The notes beneath the pieces are model-generated. The model had not been told where the DNA came from and ran no database searches. It saw only the letters and a program-made list of their open reading frames with translations. A program made the position numbers and the translations under genes. From CAYJBH01 sp964371365 (GTDB lineage Bacteria; Bacillota; Clostridia; Oscillospirales; Ruminococcaceae): a stretch of DNA of 28,179 nt. Positions 7,942 to 15,611 of the stretch are shown here, in pieces. The stretch lies in assembly GCA_964371365.1 (NCBI GenBank), contig CAYJMO010000014.1, positions 1-28,179 on the forward strand, written 5' to 3'. Position 1 is the first letter of the stretch; every line of letters starts with the position of its first letter.

Positions 7942-8904
7942 TTAGTCTCGATAACCCCCCACCACATTCCTCGGGCGTTTGTTTGTATAGGCTATCAAGT
8001 TTTCACACACCTCACCGGCAAGGCGAGAGAGGGAGTTCTCGCTCGCCCATGCCACGTGGGGTGTGATTATAGTTTTGTCGTGTTTTATCAGAGGGTTGTC
8101 GGCGGTGTCCGGCTCGCCGGTCAGCACATCGGCAAGATAAAAACTGAGTTTGCCGCTATCGAGAGCCTTTATAACAGCCTGTTCGTCCACAAGTGCACCG
8201 CGCGAGACGTTGCAGAGCACCGCGCCGTCTTTCATCTTCTCGATACTCTTTTCGTTGATAATCCCCTTGGTGTCGGGCGAGAGCAGACAGTGTAGTGACA
8301 GAATATCGCTCTCGTCGAGCAGTCGCTCAAAGGTGCAAAACTCGACCGACTCACAGTCTTTTTTGGAGGGAGTATAACAGAGCACACGCATATTAAAGGC
8401 GGTGGCAATCCTCGCGACGGCACTGCCGATACTTCCAAAACCTAAGATACCGAGCGTTTTTCCGGATAAATCGCCCATACGGCGCAACCTTGAAACATCG
8501 CTCATGCGACCCAACCAGTCGCCGTCTCGAACCACACGAGAGTAGCTCATCGTGTCGACATAGTATTCCAATAGGAGGGCAAACAGCTGTTGCGCCACGC
8601 TCTCGGTGCTGTAGCCCGGTACGTTGGTCACCGTCACACCGTGATTTTTACAGGCGGCGATGTCAATGTTGTCGTATCCGGTGGCGGTTATGCCTATGTA
8701 TCGCAAGCTCGGGCAGGCAGTTAAAACCTTTTCATTTATAAGCCCCTTGTTGATGATAATCGCCTCGGCGTCAAGAATTCGCTCAACAAGTAGCTCGTTT
8801 GTGGTGTGGGGATAGACGGTAATGTCGTCCGACACCGCTCGCAATGCACTAAAGTCCATGTCGTTTTCCCGTAGTGCACGGGCATCCAGAATAACAATTT
8901 TCAT
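7942..8904 (-). CDS. D-isomer-specific 2-hydroxyacid dehydrogenase (hydroxypyruvate/glycerate type)
   Basis: 320 residues. The family uses NAD(P)H to reduce 2-keto acids to D-2-hydroxy acids. The nucleotide-binding GFGSIG is at 155-160, and the catalytic triad is in family context: R235 (NVSRGALVD), E264 (GEPDTADNPL) and H283 (TPHVAWAS). The segment ITATGYDNIDIAACKNHGVTV (about 72-92) most resembles glycerate dehydrogenases and hydroxypyruvate reductases, but the substrate cannot be fixed from sequence. Start: an ATG at 8910 is directly abutted by the ribosome site, whereas the ATG at 8904 has AAGGA at six bases, so 8904 is chosen. It appears monocistronic, downstream of the small Cys-rich gene and divergent from nothing obvious in its pathway. 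Confidence 0.9.
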   Translation of the reverse strand: MKIVILDARALRENDMDFSALRAVSDDITVYPHTTNELLVERILDAEAIIINKGLINEKVLTACPSLRYIGITATGYDNIDIAACKNHGVTVTNVPGYSTESVAQQLFALLLEYYVDTMSYSRVVRDGDWLGRMSDVSRLRRMGDLSGKTLGILGFGSIGSAVARIATAFNMRVLCYTPSKKDCESVEFCTFERLLDESDILSLHCLLSPDTKGIINEKSIEKMKDGAVLCNVSRGALVDEQAVIKALDSGKLSFYLADVLTGEPDTADNPLIKHDKTIITPHVAWASENSLSRLAGEVCENLIAYTNKRPRNVVGGYRD

Positions 8905-8919
8905 TTTCATTCCTTTTCT

Positions 8920-9093
8920 TTAAATTTCTTTTAATCTTTTTATTGCAATTTTTTTACAAGATTGAAGTATCTCTTGCGGGATATTAGGTATTATACAATC
9001 GGTACACATTCCACAACTGTTTAAGTATATCTCATCAAGAGAACATATCATATCCTCGTTATAGATGCATAAAGCATTTTCACAGTTCATCAT
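8920..9093 (-). CDS. Small Cys-rich protein, putative metal-binding (57 aa)
   Basis: A short open frame from a double ATG (9093/9090) with AGGTGAGG just upstream, ending at TAA. The 57 residues contain six Cys (positions 4, 9, 17, 27, 30, 33 within MMNCENALCIY to GMCTDC) plus one at 46. The GMCTDC pattern and spacing suggest a small zinc or iron-sulphur knuckle. Its C-terminal third is basic and helical (about 40-57). I recognise the general look of small Clostridia proteins found beside Cro/CI regulators but cannot name the family. It is divergent from the HTH gene at 9206, and the shared 112-bp spacer carries palindromes, so the two are probably co-regulated. It ends 15 bp before the dehydrogenase start and could be co-transcribed with it. 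Confidence 0.65.
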   Translation of the reverse strand: MMNCENALCIYNEDMICSLDEIYLNSCGMCTDCIIPNIPQEILQSCKKIAIKRLKEI

Positions 9094-9114
9094 TTTACCT
9101 CACCTATCACATGT

Positions 9115-9136
9115 TAATGTATACATTATATAATGT
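9115..9136. promoter_or_regulatory. Overlapping palindromic operator between divergent small genes
   Basis: Two perfect 14-bp palindromes overlap: TAATGTATACATTA (9115-9128) and ACATTATATAATGT (9123-9136). They share the half-site TAATGT/ACATTA. They lie in the spacer between the Cys-rich gene and the Cro/CI-type regulator, where an autoregulatory operator would be expected. Binding is inferred. Confidence 0.5.
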
Positions 9137-9205
9137 AATAGTCTATATGTAAAGATGAATTATGTATTAATCTATTATTGTACATAATTTTGAGGTAGGG
9201 TAGAA

Positions 9206-9403
9206 ATGAAACTACGTGTTTTAGAAATTTTAGAACAAAAAGGTAAGACCAAATACTGGTTATACAAACAGCTTGGAATGAGCTATCAAAATTATTGTAG
9301 AATGGTAAACAATGAGACTAAATCTATTCGATACGATAATCTTGAGGCAATGTGCCAGATATTAAACTGTACGCCGAATGATATTCTTGTAGTTGAGGAA
9401 TGA
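9206..9403 (+). CDS. Small Cro/CI-family HTH transcriptional regulator
   Basis: 65 residues, essentially a single HTH_26-type domain. The helix-turn-helix runs at about 14-38 (KTKYWLYKQLGMSYQNYCRM), followed by the family's TKSIRYDNLEAMCQILNCTPNDIL segment. There is no ligand or dimerisation domain beyond it. The ATG at 9206 has GAGGTAGGG upstream. Such stand-alone regulators typically bind short palindromes upstream of themselves; two overlapping 14-bp palindromes lie 70-90 bp upstream. Convergent with the unknown gene at 9411. Confidence 0.88.
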   Translation: MKLRVLEILEQKGKTKYWLYKQLGMSYQNYCRMVNNETKSIRYDNLEAMCQILNCTPNDILVVEE

Positions 9404-9410
9404 CAAAGGT

Positions 9411-9986
9411 TTACACCGATGCGCTTTTTGCCAAGACAAATCCGTCCACCTCGACACCGATTCCTCGATACCCCTCGTCCAGACGACGGCTTAGCTCCTT
9501 GCTCTCGGTTATGCCGTAGAGCAAACTGCCGCACGTCCCGTTGAGCATGTCTCTATTCATGGCGCCGTAATCGCCACGCTGTAACAAAAGATACGGCTTG
9601 TTTGCGATACCCCCTCGCAGGGCGAGCAGCTCATATCCATCACCGATAAAGGGTGCGATATCGGCTATGTGACGGTAGTGTATCACGGTATATTTCTCAC
9701 CTTGGGGGGAACACAAGAGTTTGAGCAGACACTCGTCATAAAACGCCCTGATGTAGCGTATCGACGAGGTTTTAACTATGTCACGAAACAGGCTGTCGGT
9801 GCAAAAACCCGGTTTGTCGGCACAAAATGCCACCGCTCCAAGCTCACCGTTTAAAAATGCCCCCTCGACCCTGCCGTGCGTTAAAAACTGAAGGACATCT
9901 CCCTCACTCATGCCTCCACAGTGGTTTTTTGTGCGTTCAATCAGCTCTAAAAGCTCCTTATTGTCCGCCATTATTAATCTTCGCAT
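9411..9986 (-). CDS. Conserved-looking protein of unknown function (191 aa)
   Basis: 191 residues from an ATG at 9986 with AGGTGAG about ten bases upstream; a GTG at 10001 would add five residues but overlaps that site. Soluble, no signal peptide, no membrane segment. It has a helical N-terminus (about 1-35) and alternating strands and helices. The strand GELGAVAFCADK (about 47-60) and the terminal GIGVEVDGFVLAKS vaguely suggest a GNAT-like fold, but the acetyl-CoA P-loop (RxxGxG/A) is not seen, so I do not assign an acetyltransferase. Codon use matches its neighbours. Convergent with the HTH gene (7 bp between stops) and divergent from the lipoprotein gene. Confidence 0.6.
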   Translation of the reverse strand: MRRLIMADNKELLELIERTKNHCGGMSEGDVLQFLTHGRVEGAFLNGELGAVAFCADKPGFCTDSLFRDIVKTSSIRYIRAFYDECLLKLLCSPQGEKYTVIHYRHIADIAPFIGDGYELLALRGGIANKPYLLLQRGDYGAMNRDMLNGTCGSLLYGITESKELSRRLDEGYRGIGVEVDGFVLAKSASV

Positions 9987-10166
9987 AGATATAAGTCTCA
10001 CCTAAAATTACCGCCCTTTCTTTTTATACTTTTACATATATATGCAGATGACGGTTAATTTATTCTTAAATTTTATCACATATTATTTTTTTTGTCTATG
10101 CAAACAGATAAAAAGATGGTAAAATAAATATATATATCTAAAATCAGGAAGAAAGTTTATACGAGG

Positions 10167-11615
10167 ATGAAATTTTTCAAAAAATATACTTTATGTATAA
10201 AAATACTGTCTTTGCTCTGTGCCGCATCCATGTTGTTCGGTTGTGTCTCGGACTCTGTGTCGGAGATAACACGACCGATTTTTGCACCGACCGAGGAACA
10301 AACACCCCCCTCTGATACGCTCAACATAGCGGTGAGTGCCGAGGTGCTCACCGACGTAACTCCTCTGCTCAACCTCTATTCCGCGCTGGAGGGGGTGGAG
10401 GTATCAATCACCGAGATACCCTACGGCAGTGATGTCGAGGGATTTATCTCGACGTTGACGACGGGCGGCAGTGGACTTGTCATCAGCGACAACATCTACA
10501 ACGTCAATACCCTCTCCGATCGGGGTGGTATCATGCAGATACGAGAGCTTGAGTCCGCACTGCTCGCATCTTTTGCCACCCACGTGCCGGACTATCTCGA
10601 GAGTGGTGACGATGTTGCATTTCTGCCGGTCGGGATTGACGGCTACGGCTATCTATGCAACACGACCCTGCTCGCGGAATTGCTTTTGGTGGAGGATGTC
10701 ACCAAGTTAGCGGACGACATAAGACGCGCTTCCGCCGCTCAGTGGCGTGAGGCGGTCTCACTTTTGGACGATCTTATTACCGGCGAAAACGAGGAGGGGG
10801 AGATCCTGCGCCTATCCTCCGGTGAGTACACCCTGCCGGACGAGATGCCGGAAAGTATCGAAAACCTTGTTGCACCCTACGCTCTTAACCTCGCCGACTC
10901 CTCCGTCCTGCTCTCCCCTCTTTCTGTAATATTAAACGCCACCCCCTCCGACGAGGAGGACGCGCCCGGAATCTTCGAGGATTACCCCGAATTTATCCTT
11001 AACGAGTTAGAAAAAAGTGCTACCCCCGACGGCAGGCTGCAACGCACGGAAAACCCGACCGAGGACTATGCCGATCTGAACTATGCCACCTCCGTCGCAC
11101 TCTATGAGCAGGACAAGGTGTTGTTCCTGCGCTCGTCGCTGTCCGAGGCCTTCACGCACCTGTCGCAGGAGGCACTCTCCGAGACGGTGGTGTTCCCTCT
11201 GCGACCGTTTGTGTCGAGCGACGATACCGAGGCATACACCCTCAACGCCGCAATGACGGTTACCACCCCCTTTGTGTTCGCACTACCGGAAAATGCACCG
11301 GACGAGCAAAATGAGGCGGCGATGGACTTTCTCGTCTGGTTTTATTATTCTGAGACGGGTCGTGCCTATATCACCGACACGCTCGGGCTGTTGGAGTTTA
11401 ACCGCCCCATAGCAGAAAATCCGTTGTCGGTTCAGCTTTTCGACTATATTGATAACAGCAACGTTGCCGCCGATATGTTGCTCTACACCAACCCGAAAAC
11501 GCTGTTGGCAGTGGAGGGAACACTCTATAACGACTACCTCTCCTTTGAGGAATGGGATGAGGAGACGATGGACGAGCTTACCGCCACCCTTGAGGAAGCA
11601 TTCAACCCGCAATAA
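10167..11615 (+). CDS. Extracellular solute-binding-like lipoprotein
   Basis: 482 residues. A basic N-terminus and hydrophobic stretch end in a lipobox, LFGC (Cys at about 26), so it should be lipid-anchored on the outer face of the membrane. The mature part resembles a family-1-type (sugar) ABC binding protein: two alpha/beta lobes, an LNIAVSAEVLTDVTPLL opening strand-helix, and a C-terminal AMDFLVWFYYSETGRAYI segment like the late helices of those proteins. No ABC permease or ATPase is nearby. It is 14 bp upstream of a polytopic GT-C-like protein, so it may serve envelope glycan assembly rather than import; that is inference. It is very acidic overall. Start ATG 10167 has a weak GAGG-like site. 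Confidence 0.7.
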   Translation: MKFFKKYTLCIKILSLLCAASMLFGCVSDSVSEITRPIFAPTEEQTPPSDTLNIAVSAEVLTDVTPLLNLYSALEGVEVSITEIPYGSDVEGFISTLTTGGSGLVISDNIYNVNTLSDRGGIMQIRELESALLASFATHVPDYLESGDDVAFLPVGIDGYGYLCNTTLLAELLLVEDVTKLADDIRRASAAQWREAVSLLDDLITGENEEGEILRLSSGEYTLPDEMPESIENLVAPYALNLADSSVLLSPLSVILNATPSDEEDAPGIFEDYPEFILNELEKSATPDGRLQRTENPTEDYADLNYATSVALYEQDKVLFLRSSLSEAFTHLSQEALSETVVFPLRPFVSSDDTEAYTLNAAMTVTTPFVFALPENAPDEQNEAAMDFLVWFYYSETGRAYITDTLGLLEFNRPIAENPLSVQLFDYIDNSNVAADMLLYTNPKTLLAVEGTLYNDYLSFEEWDEETMDELTATLEEAFNPQ

Positions 11616-11629
11616 TTCGGAGTATTTTG

Positions 11630-13684
11630 ATGTCCCAAATTCTTTTTAATAGATTTAATAAAACAAAGCTTGCCGCCTGTGTCGTCTTTATGCTCGTCTA
11701 TGTGGTCGGGATTGAACTATCGGGCGGCAGTGTTTTTGAGCTGTTACTGTTTTGGTTCGCCTCGGTGGCCTTGTTGCTACTGCCGGGCTACGCCGTCTAC
11801 AGAATACTCAACATCCAAAAATATCTCGACGGCTTTACCCTGCCGCTCTGCTTTACGCTCGGTGGCGGGGTGATGGTCGCGCTCTACTGCGTGACAATCC
11901 GCCTGTCACTGCTCCCACTGATGTGGACAGCGTTGCTTGTACTGTTCGCACTCGGGCTTTTTTTCCTCCTTAATAAAAGAGACGATCTGTCAAAACGTCT
12001 GAAAAAACCGAGCGGCACTGCTGTGCTCCTAATATTTATAAGCACAGCGTTGATTTTCGTCTATGCTTTCGCCGGTGTTGCAAAATATGCGCGCCCCACC
12101 GCCGTCGGTGACATCCTACTTAACCAAGATTTTCTGTGGAACGTCGGTAATGCCGAGAGTTTTAAGCTCGGCTTCCCCCCCGAGGACATTCGCTTTTATG
12201 ACGTGCGGTTGCAGTACCACTACTTCACCGAGCTACTGCTCAGCGCATTTTCCACCATGACCGGCATAAGCAGTTATAACCTCATCGCATTCTATTCCCA
12301 GTCCCTTTTCCTGCCGGTGCTCATCATCACGCTCTATCTGTGTGCCAAAAAACTCTACCTCGGTGATCGGGTACGTGCGGCGCTTTTTCCCCTCTCCATG
12401 TTCCTGCTCTCCTGTGCCAGCCTCTGGACGATACTGCCCGCCGGACTTAGCCTCTTTACCAACAGCATGATAAGGGCGAGCGTGACCAACATCAACAGCA
12501 TGTCAAACGCCTTTGTTTTTACCGCCGTATTTTTGACACTGTTGTTTCAATTATCGACTAACAAATACCGCGCAAACCTCGGTATTTATCTCACGTTGTT
12601 CGGCAGTTTTGCACTTCTCACCTTTACCAAATCGCCTATCGCCGCCATAGTCGCGCTCGGCGTGCTCGCGGCGATGATAGCCACCTTGATACAGCGCAGG
12701 ATCTCTCTTCCTCAAATTATTATATCCCTTGCTGTGGGGGTAGGCTTTTTCGTGATATACACCCTCAATTTTTCCTCCGGTACAAACGTTTCAACCGGCT
12801 TTCACTATGCGCTAACCTTGGAGCTCGGCGCATTAGGTCCTGTTTTAAACATCATCGACCATAACTCCTTTTTGCACAAAATATGGGCGGTTTTACTCAT
12901 GTTGTTACAGAGCGTTCTCATTTCCCCCTTTGTGGTACCAATATTCTTCCTCTCGGCTATAAAGTCGCTTAAAAACTTTCGCTCGCTGTCCTTTGTCGAC
13001 CTTTTTCTTTATGCCGTGGGTTTCGGCGGTTTGGTGGCGTTCTTCTTCTTCCATCATGAATCGCTCAGCCAGGTTTACTTTCTCTATGTCGCTCTGTTTT
13101 GTATAAACATTGTGGCTATAAGGGAATTTAGGTTCGAAAAACCCTCTCGACGCAACCTATTTAACTATTCCATGCTGGCAATAAGCCTTGTGACCTCGGT
13201 GTTTTTGTACGTCAACATGGCCGGCTCGGGACTGCGACAATATCTGTTTAACCTCGATATACTGCCAAAACATGACTACTGGTACGAGTCCAGTTCGGCG
13301 GCGGACGAGCGCGCCGGAGAGTTTTTGCGCTCGATGGCACAACCGGACGACATGTTCGCCACCAACAGGGTCTACAGCAACGGCGGACTTCTCTCCAACG
13401 TCTACACCGCCTTTTCCGGTATGCAGTGTTTCATGGAGGGCAACCGCTACACCATCTCCAACATGGGTCTGTCGGAACAGGTGGCAAACGAGCGCTCGGA
13501 GCTCAATGCGACGCTTTTCTACGACGAGAGTTCCTATGAGGAAATTCTCGCCGTCTGCGCCGAGCATGGCATAGACTACCTCGTCTACTATGACCTTCAA
13601 CACGGCAACAAGGCAAATATGCAAGGATTTGAGCAGGTGTTCGCCGACGAAAACGTTTCTATATATAAAACCGGTGTGTCATGA
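11630..13684 (+). CDS. Polytopic membrane protein, GT-C-fold glycosyltransferase-like
   Basis: 684 residues with about 12 hydrophobic helices up to residue about 545, then a soluble extracellular C-terminal domain of about 140 residues. The first large external loop (about 155-205) contains conserved-looking acidic and aromatic residues (NQDFLWNVGNAESF, then RFYDVRLQYHYF), the place where GT-C enzymes carry catalytic Asp/Glu. The C-terminus ends GIDYLVYYD followed by FEQVFADENVSIYKTG, a tail typical of PMT/STT3-like and related GT-C proteins. A lipid-linked sugar transferase is therefore likely; donor and acceptor are unknown. The ATG at 11630 follows CGGAG; an in-frame TTG lies directly before it. 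It overlaps the cca start by ATGA. Confidence 0.65.
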   Translation: MSQILFNRFNKTKLAACVVFMLVYVVGIELSGGSVFELLLFWFASVALLLLPGYAVYRILNIQKYLDGFTLPLCFTLGGGVMVALYCVTIRLSLLPLMWTALLVLFALGLFFLLNKRDDLSKRLKKPSGTAVLLIFISTALIFVYAFAGVAKYARPTAVGDILLNQDFLWNVGNAESFKLGFPPEDIRFYDVRLQYHYFTELLLSAFSTMTGISSYNLIAFYSQSLFLPVLIITLYLCAKKLYLGDRVRAALFPLSMFLLSCASLWTILPAGLSLFTNSMIRASVTNINSMSNAFVFTAVFLTLLFQLSTNKYRANLGIYLTLFGSFALLTFTKSPIAAIVALGVLAAMIATLIQRRISLPQIIISLAVGVGFFVIYTLNFSSGTNVSTGFHYALTLELGALGPVLNIIDHNSFLHKIWAVLLMLLQSVLISPFVVPIFFLSAIKSLKNFRSLSFVDLFLYAVGFGGLVAFFFFHHESLSQVYFLYVALFCINIVAIREFRFEKPSRRNLFNYSMLAISLVTSVFLYVNMAGSGLRQYLFNLDILPKHDYWYESSSAADERAGEFLRSMAQPDDMFATNRVYSNGGLLSNVYTAFSGMQCFMEGNRYTISNMGLSEQVANERSELNATLFYDESSYEEILAVCAEHGIDYLVYYDLQHGNKANMQGFEQVFADENVSIYKTGVS

Positions 13685-14970
13685 CCCGATTGCCGGTACC
13701 GGATGAGGTTAGGTTTATCCTAAACCGCCTCTATTCCCACCGCTATGACGGCTATATGGTCGGCGGATGTGTTCGGGACGCGTTGATGTCTAAATGGCCG
13801 AACGACTACGATCTGTGCACCGACGCGACACCGGACGAGGTCAAGAGAATTTTCCCCGAAATACGGTTGATAGAGACCGGATTAAAACACGGCACACTCA
13901 CCCTTTTGCTGTCCGATAAAAAATATGAGCTGACCACCTATCGCACCGAGGGGAGTTACAGCGACAATCGACGACCCGATAACGTGTGCTTCGTCGCCGA
14001 CTTAAAAGAGGATTTAAGACGACGGGACTTTACCGTCAACGCCATAGCGTACAGTGAAAGAGACGGTATTGTCGACCCTTTCGACGGTAGCGAAGATATC
14101 AAAAGCGGACTTATCCGTGCGGTGGGAGAACCGAGCGAGCGTTTTCGTGAGGATGCACTTCGGATAATGCGTGCCCTACGGTTCGCCTCCACACTCAAAT
14201 TTGCGATAGAGGAAAAAACCTCATCGGCACTTTTTAAACAGGTAGATCTGCTGCAAAACATATCGCCCGAACGGCTGAATGGTGAGCTGTCACGGTTGAT
14301 TTTAGGGGACGATGCGGTCGTAATCCTGCTTAAATATCGGGAGATTTTAGCGCGGTTCATTCCGGAGCTCGTGCCCACGTCTGACCTTTGCCATCTCTAT
14401 GAACACAGCGTGTGCGCACTCGGTCATGCACCGCGTGATGTAGTGGTGCGCCTCGCACTGCTACTCCACGGCATCGATGAGCCACAGTCTTTCACGGCGC
14501 ACCAGCAAAAAAACGGTGCGGTAAGTGCCGATGCCATACTGCGCCGTCTGCACTACAGCAATGCGACGACACAAAAGGTGTGCGAGCTGATACTCCACCA
14601 TCAAACACCGCCCGATGCCGACAGAAAAGCCGTTAAAATGTTGTTGTTAAAGCTCGGAGAAGAGCAATTTTATCGCCTTTTAGAGCTAAATGCCGCCGAC
14701 ATGAAAGCCATCTGCTTTCCAGGTGAAATTTGCATCGCCGAACGTTTAGCTTTAATTGAAGAGGTGCGCACCACCGCCGCCGAGATAATTGCGAGCAAAA
14801 ACTGCCCGAGCATCGCCGACCTCGCGGTCAACGGCGACGACCTTATATCGCTCGGATTTGTCGAGGGCAAGGAGATTGGCAGGATCTTATCGAAACTACA
14901 CGAAAAGGTGCTAAACGAAACACTACCCAACGACAAAATGGTGCTGATTGACTATCTATTGCAGGTGTAG
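13681..14970 (+). CDS. cca: CCA tRNA nucleotidyltransferase (class II)
   Basis: 429 residues. Adds or repairs the 3' CCA end of tRNAs from CTP and ATP. The class II head is complete: GGCVRD (28-33), the metal-binding DYDLCTD with D42 and D44, and RRRDFTVNA (about 113-121). The RNA-binding neck shows EDALRIMRALRFA (about 160-172) and SPERLNGELSRLIL. The HD-like region reads LLLHGIDEP, where relatives usually have LLHDIGKP, so the HD metal site appears lost. The start overlaps the upstream gene by four bases (ATGA), implying translational coupling with the GT-C-like gene, an unusual partner. Confidence 0.95.
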   Translation: MTRLPVPDEVRFILNRLYSHRYDGYMVGGCVRDALMSKWPNDYDLCTDATPDEVKRIFPEIRLIETGLKHGTLTLLLSDKKYELTTYRTEGSYSDNRRPDNVCFVADLKEDLRRRDFTVNAIAYSERDGIVDPFDGSEDIKSGLIRAVGEPSERFREDALRIMRALRFASTLKFAIEEKTSSALFKQVDLLQNISPERLNGELSRLILGDDAVVILLKYREILARFIPELVPTSDLCHLYEHSVCALGHAPRDVVVRLALLLHGIDEPQSFTAHQQKNGAVSADAILRRLHYSNATTQKVCELILHHQTPPDADRKAVKMLLLKLGEEQFYRLLELNAADMKAICFPGEICIAERLALIEEVRTTAAEIIASKNCPSIADLAVNGDDLISLGFVEGKEIGRILSKLHEKVLNETLPNDKMVLIDYLLQV

Positions 14971-15005
14971 CTGTCGTTATGTGAGGGGCGCGATCGCTTG
15001 TCTTT

Positions 15006-15154
15006 TGGGTTTGGCGCTCCGGGTGATGTGGGGGGCGCGTGTTTGAAGGCTTTCAAACTCCCCGAGCGGGACAAGAGCCCAGAGGGTTCTTGTCCCGTTC
15101 GGGGACTGCGAACTTGTTCGCAGACGCGCCCCCCGTACCCCCTGTCAAGCAGGG
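15006..15154 (+). repeat. Cloverleaf repeat, copy 2 (four-way-junction inverted-repeat element)
   Basis: Same architecture as the copy near 1.5 kb, in opposite genomic orientation. It has an 11-bp outer stem (15030-15040 with 15124-15134) around three abutting hairpins: 15041-15058, 15059-15105 (22 bp, two of them G-U, 3-nt loop) and 15106-15123 (CTTG loop). A conserved 24-nt 5' flank (15006-15029) and a 3' hairpin CCCTG/CAGGG (15140-15154) complete it. In the long stem three base pairs differ from copy 1 by compensatory double changes. It fills most of the 340-bp gap between cca and flgM, both on the plus strand. Nothing else but the flgM promoter was seen in that gap. Confidence 0.85.
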
Positions 15155-15200
15155 TTTCACTATTCACCTTTCAATTTATAAAAAAACTATCAATCATCTC

Positions 15201-15227
15201 TAAAGAATTCCCATCACCTGCCGTATT
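15201..15227 (+). promoter_or_regulatory. SigD (FliA-type) promoter for the flgM operon
   Basis: TAAA (15201-15204), 15 bases, then GCCGTATT (15220-15227). The GCCG core of the SigD -10 region is intact; three of the following four bases differ from ATAT. It is 86 bp before flgM. SigD control of flgM is the usual feedback arrangement in Firmicutes. Confidence 0.6.
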
Positions 15228-15312
15228 GTATCTATAAGAGAAGTTATCAGCGGATTTGATACTCTTTTACTATCCCAAAATCATAGTTTATTTTGGAAAG
15301 GAATAATCTACC

Positions 15313-15585
15313 ATGAACATCAACAACATCAAGCACAGCGCGGCGATAGGTAGCTATGTCAACAGTTCTGCCACTGCTAAAACCACCTCGTCGCAGGGCA
15401 AAACGGACAAAGTAGCCATAGATGCAGGTCGTTTCAGCCCCGAAAAATACTCCGCAACCGTCGCTCAAGAGCTATCGAGCGAGGTGTCGTCCGAGAGGCT
15501 CTCCTCCCTGCGTGAGGCTATTGAAGGCGGCAACTATAAAATACCTGCCGAGATGCTTGCCGACGCACTGCTCGGAAAGGTTTAA
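15313..15585 (+). CDS. flgM: Anti-sigma-D factor FlgM
   Basis: 90 residues, family size 85-100. Holds SigD inactive until the hook is complete, then is secreted. The N-terminal half is low-complexity and disordered, and the conserved SigD-binding C-terminus is present: SSERLSSLREAIEGGNYKI followed by AEMLADALL (about residues 59-86). The ATG at 15313 follows AAAGGA with a 10-base spacer, a long spacer shared by several genes of this operon. First gene of the flgM-flgN-flgK-flgL-DUF6470-fliW-csrA unit. Confidence 0.93.
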   Translation: MNINNIKHSAAIGSYVNSSATAKTTSSQGKTDKVAIDAGRFSPEKYSATVAQELSSEVSSERLSSLREAIEGGNYKIPAEMLADALLGKV

Positions 15586-15611
15586 TTAATTCGGCATTAT
15601 CGGAGGTCGTC

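Noticed and set aside
8920..9403. Toxin-antitoxin pair
   Set aside because: The genes are divergent, not co-linear. The Cys-rich product does not resemble a toxin, and the HTH protein lacks an antitoxin-type tail.
9411..9986. GNAT acetyltransferase assignment
   Set aside because: No acetyl-CoA-binding loop could be found; the fold resemblance is too vague.
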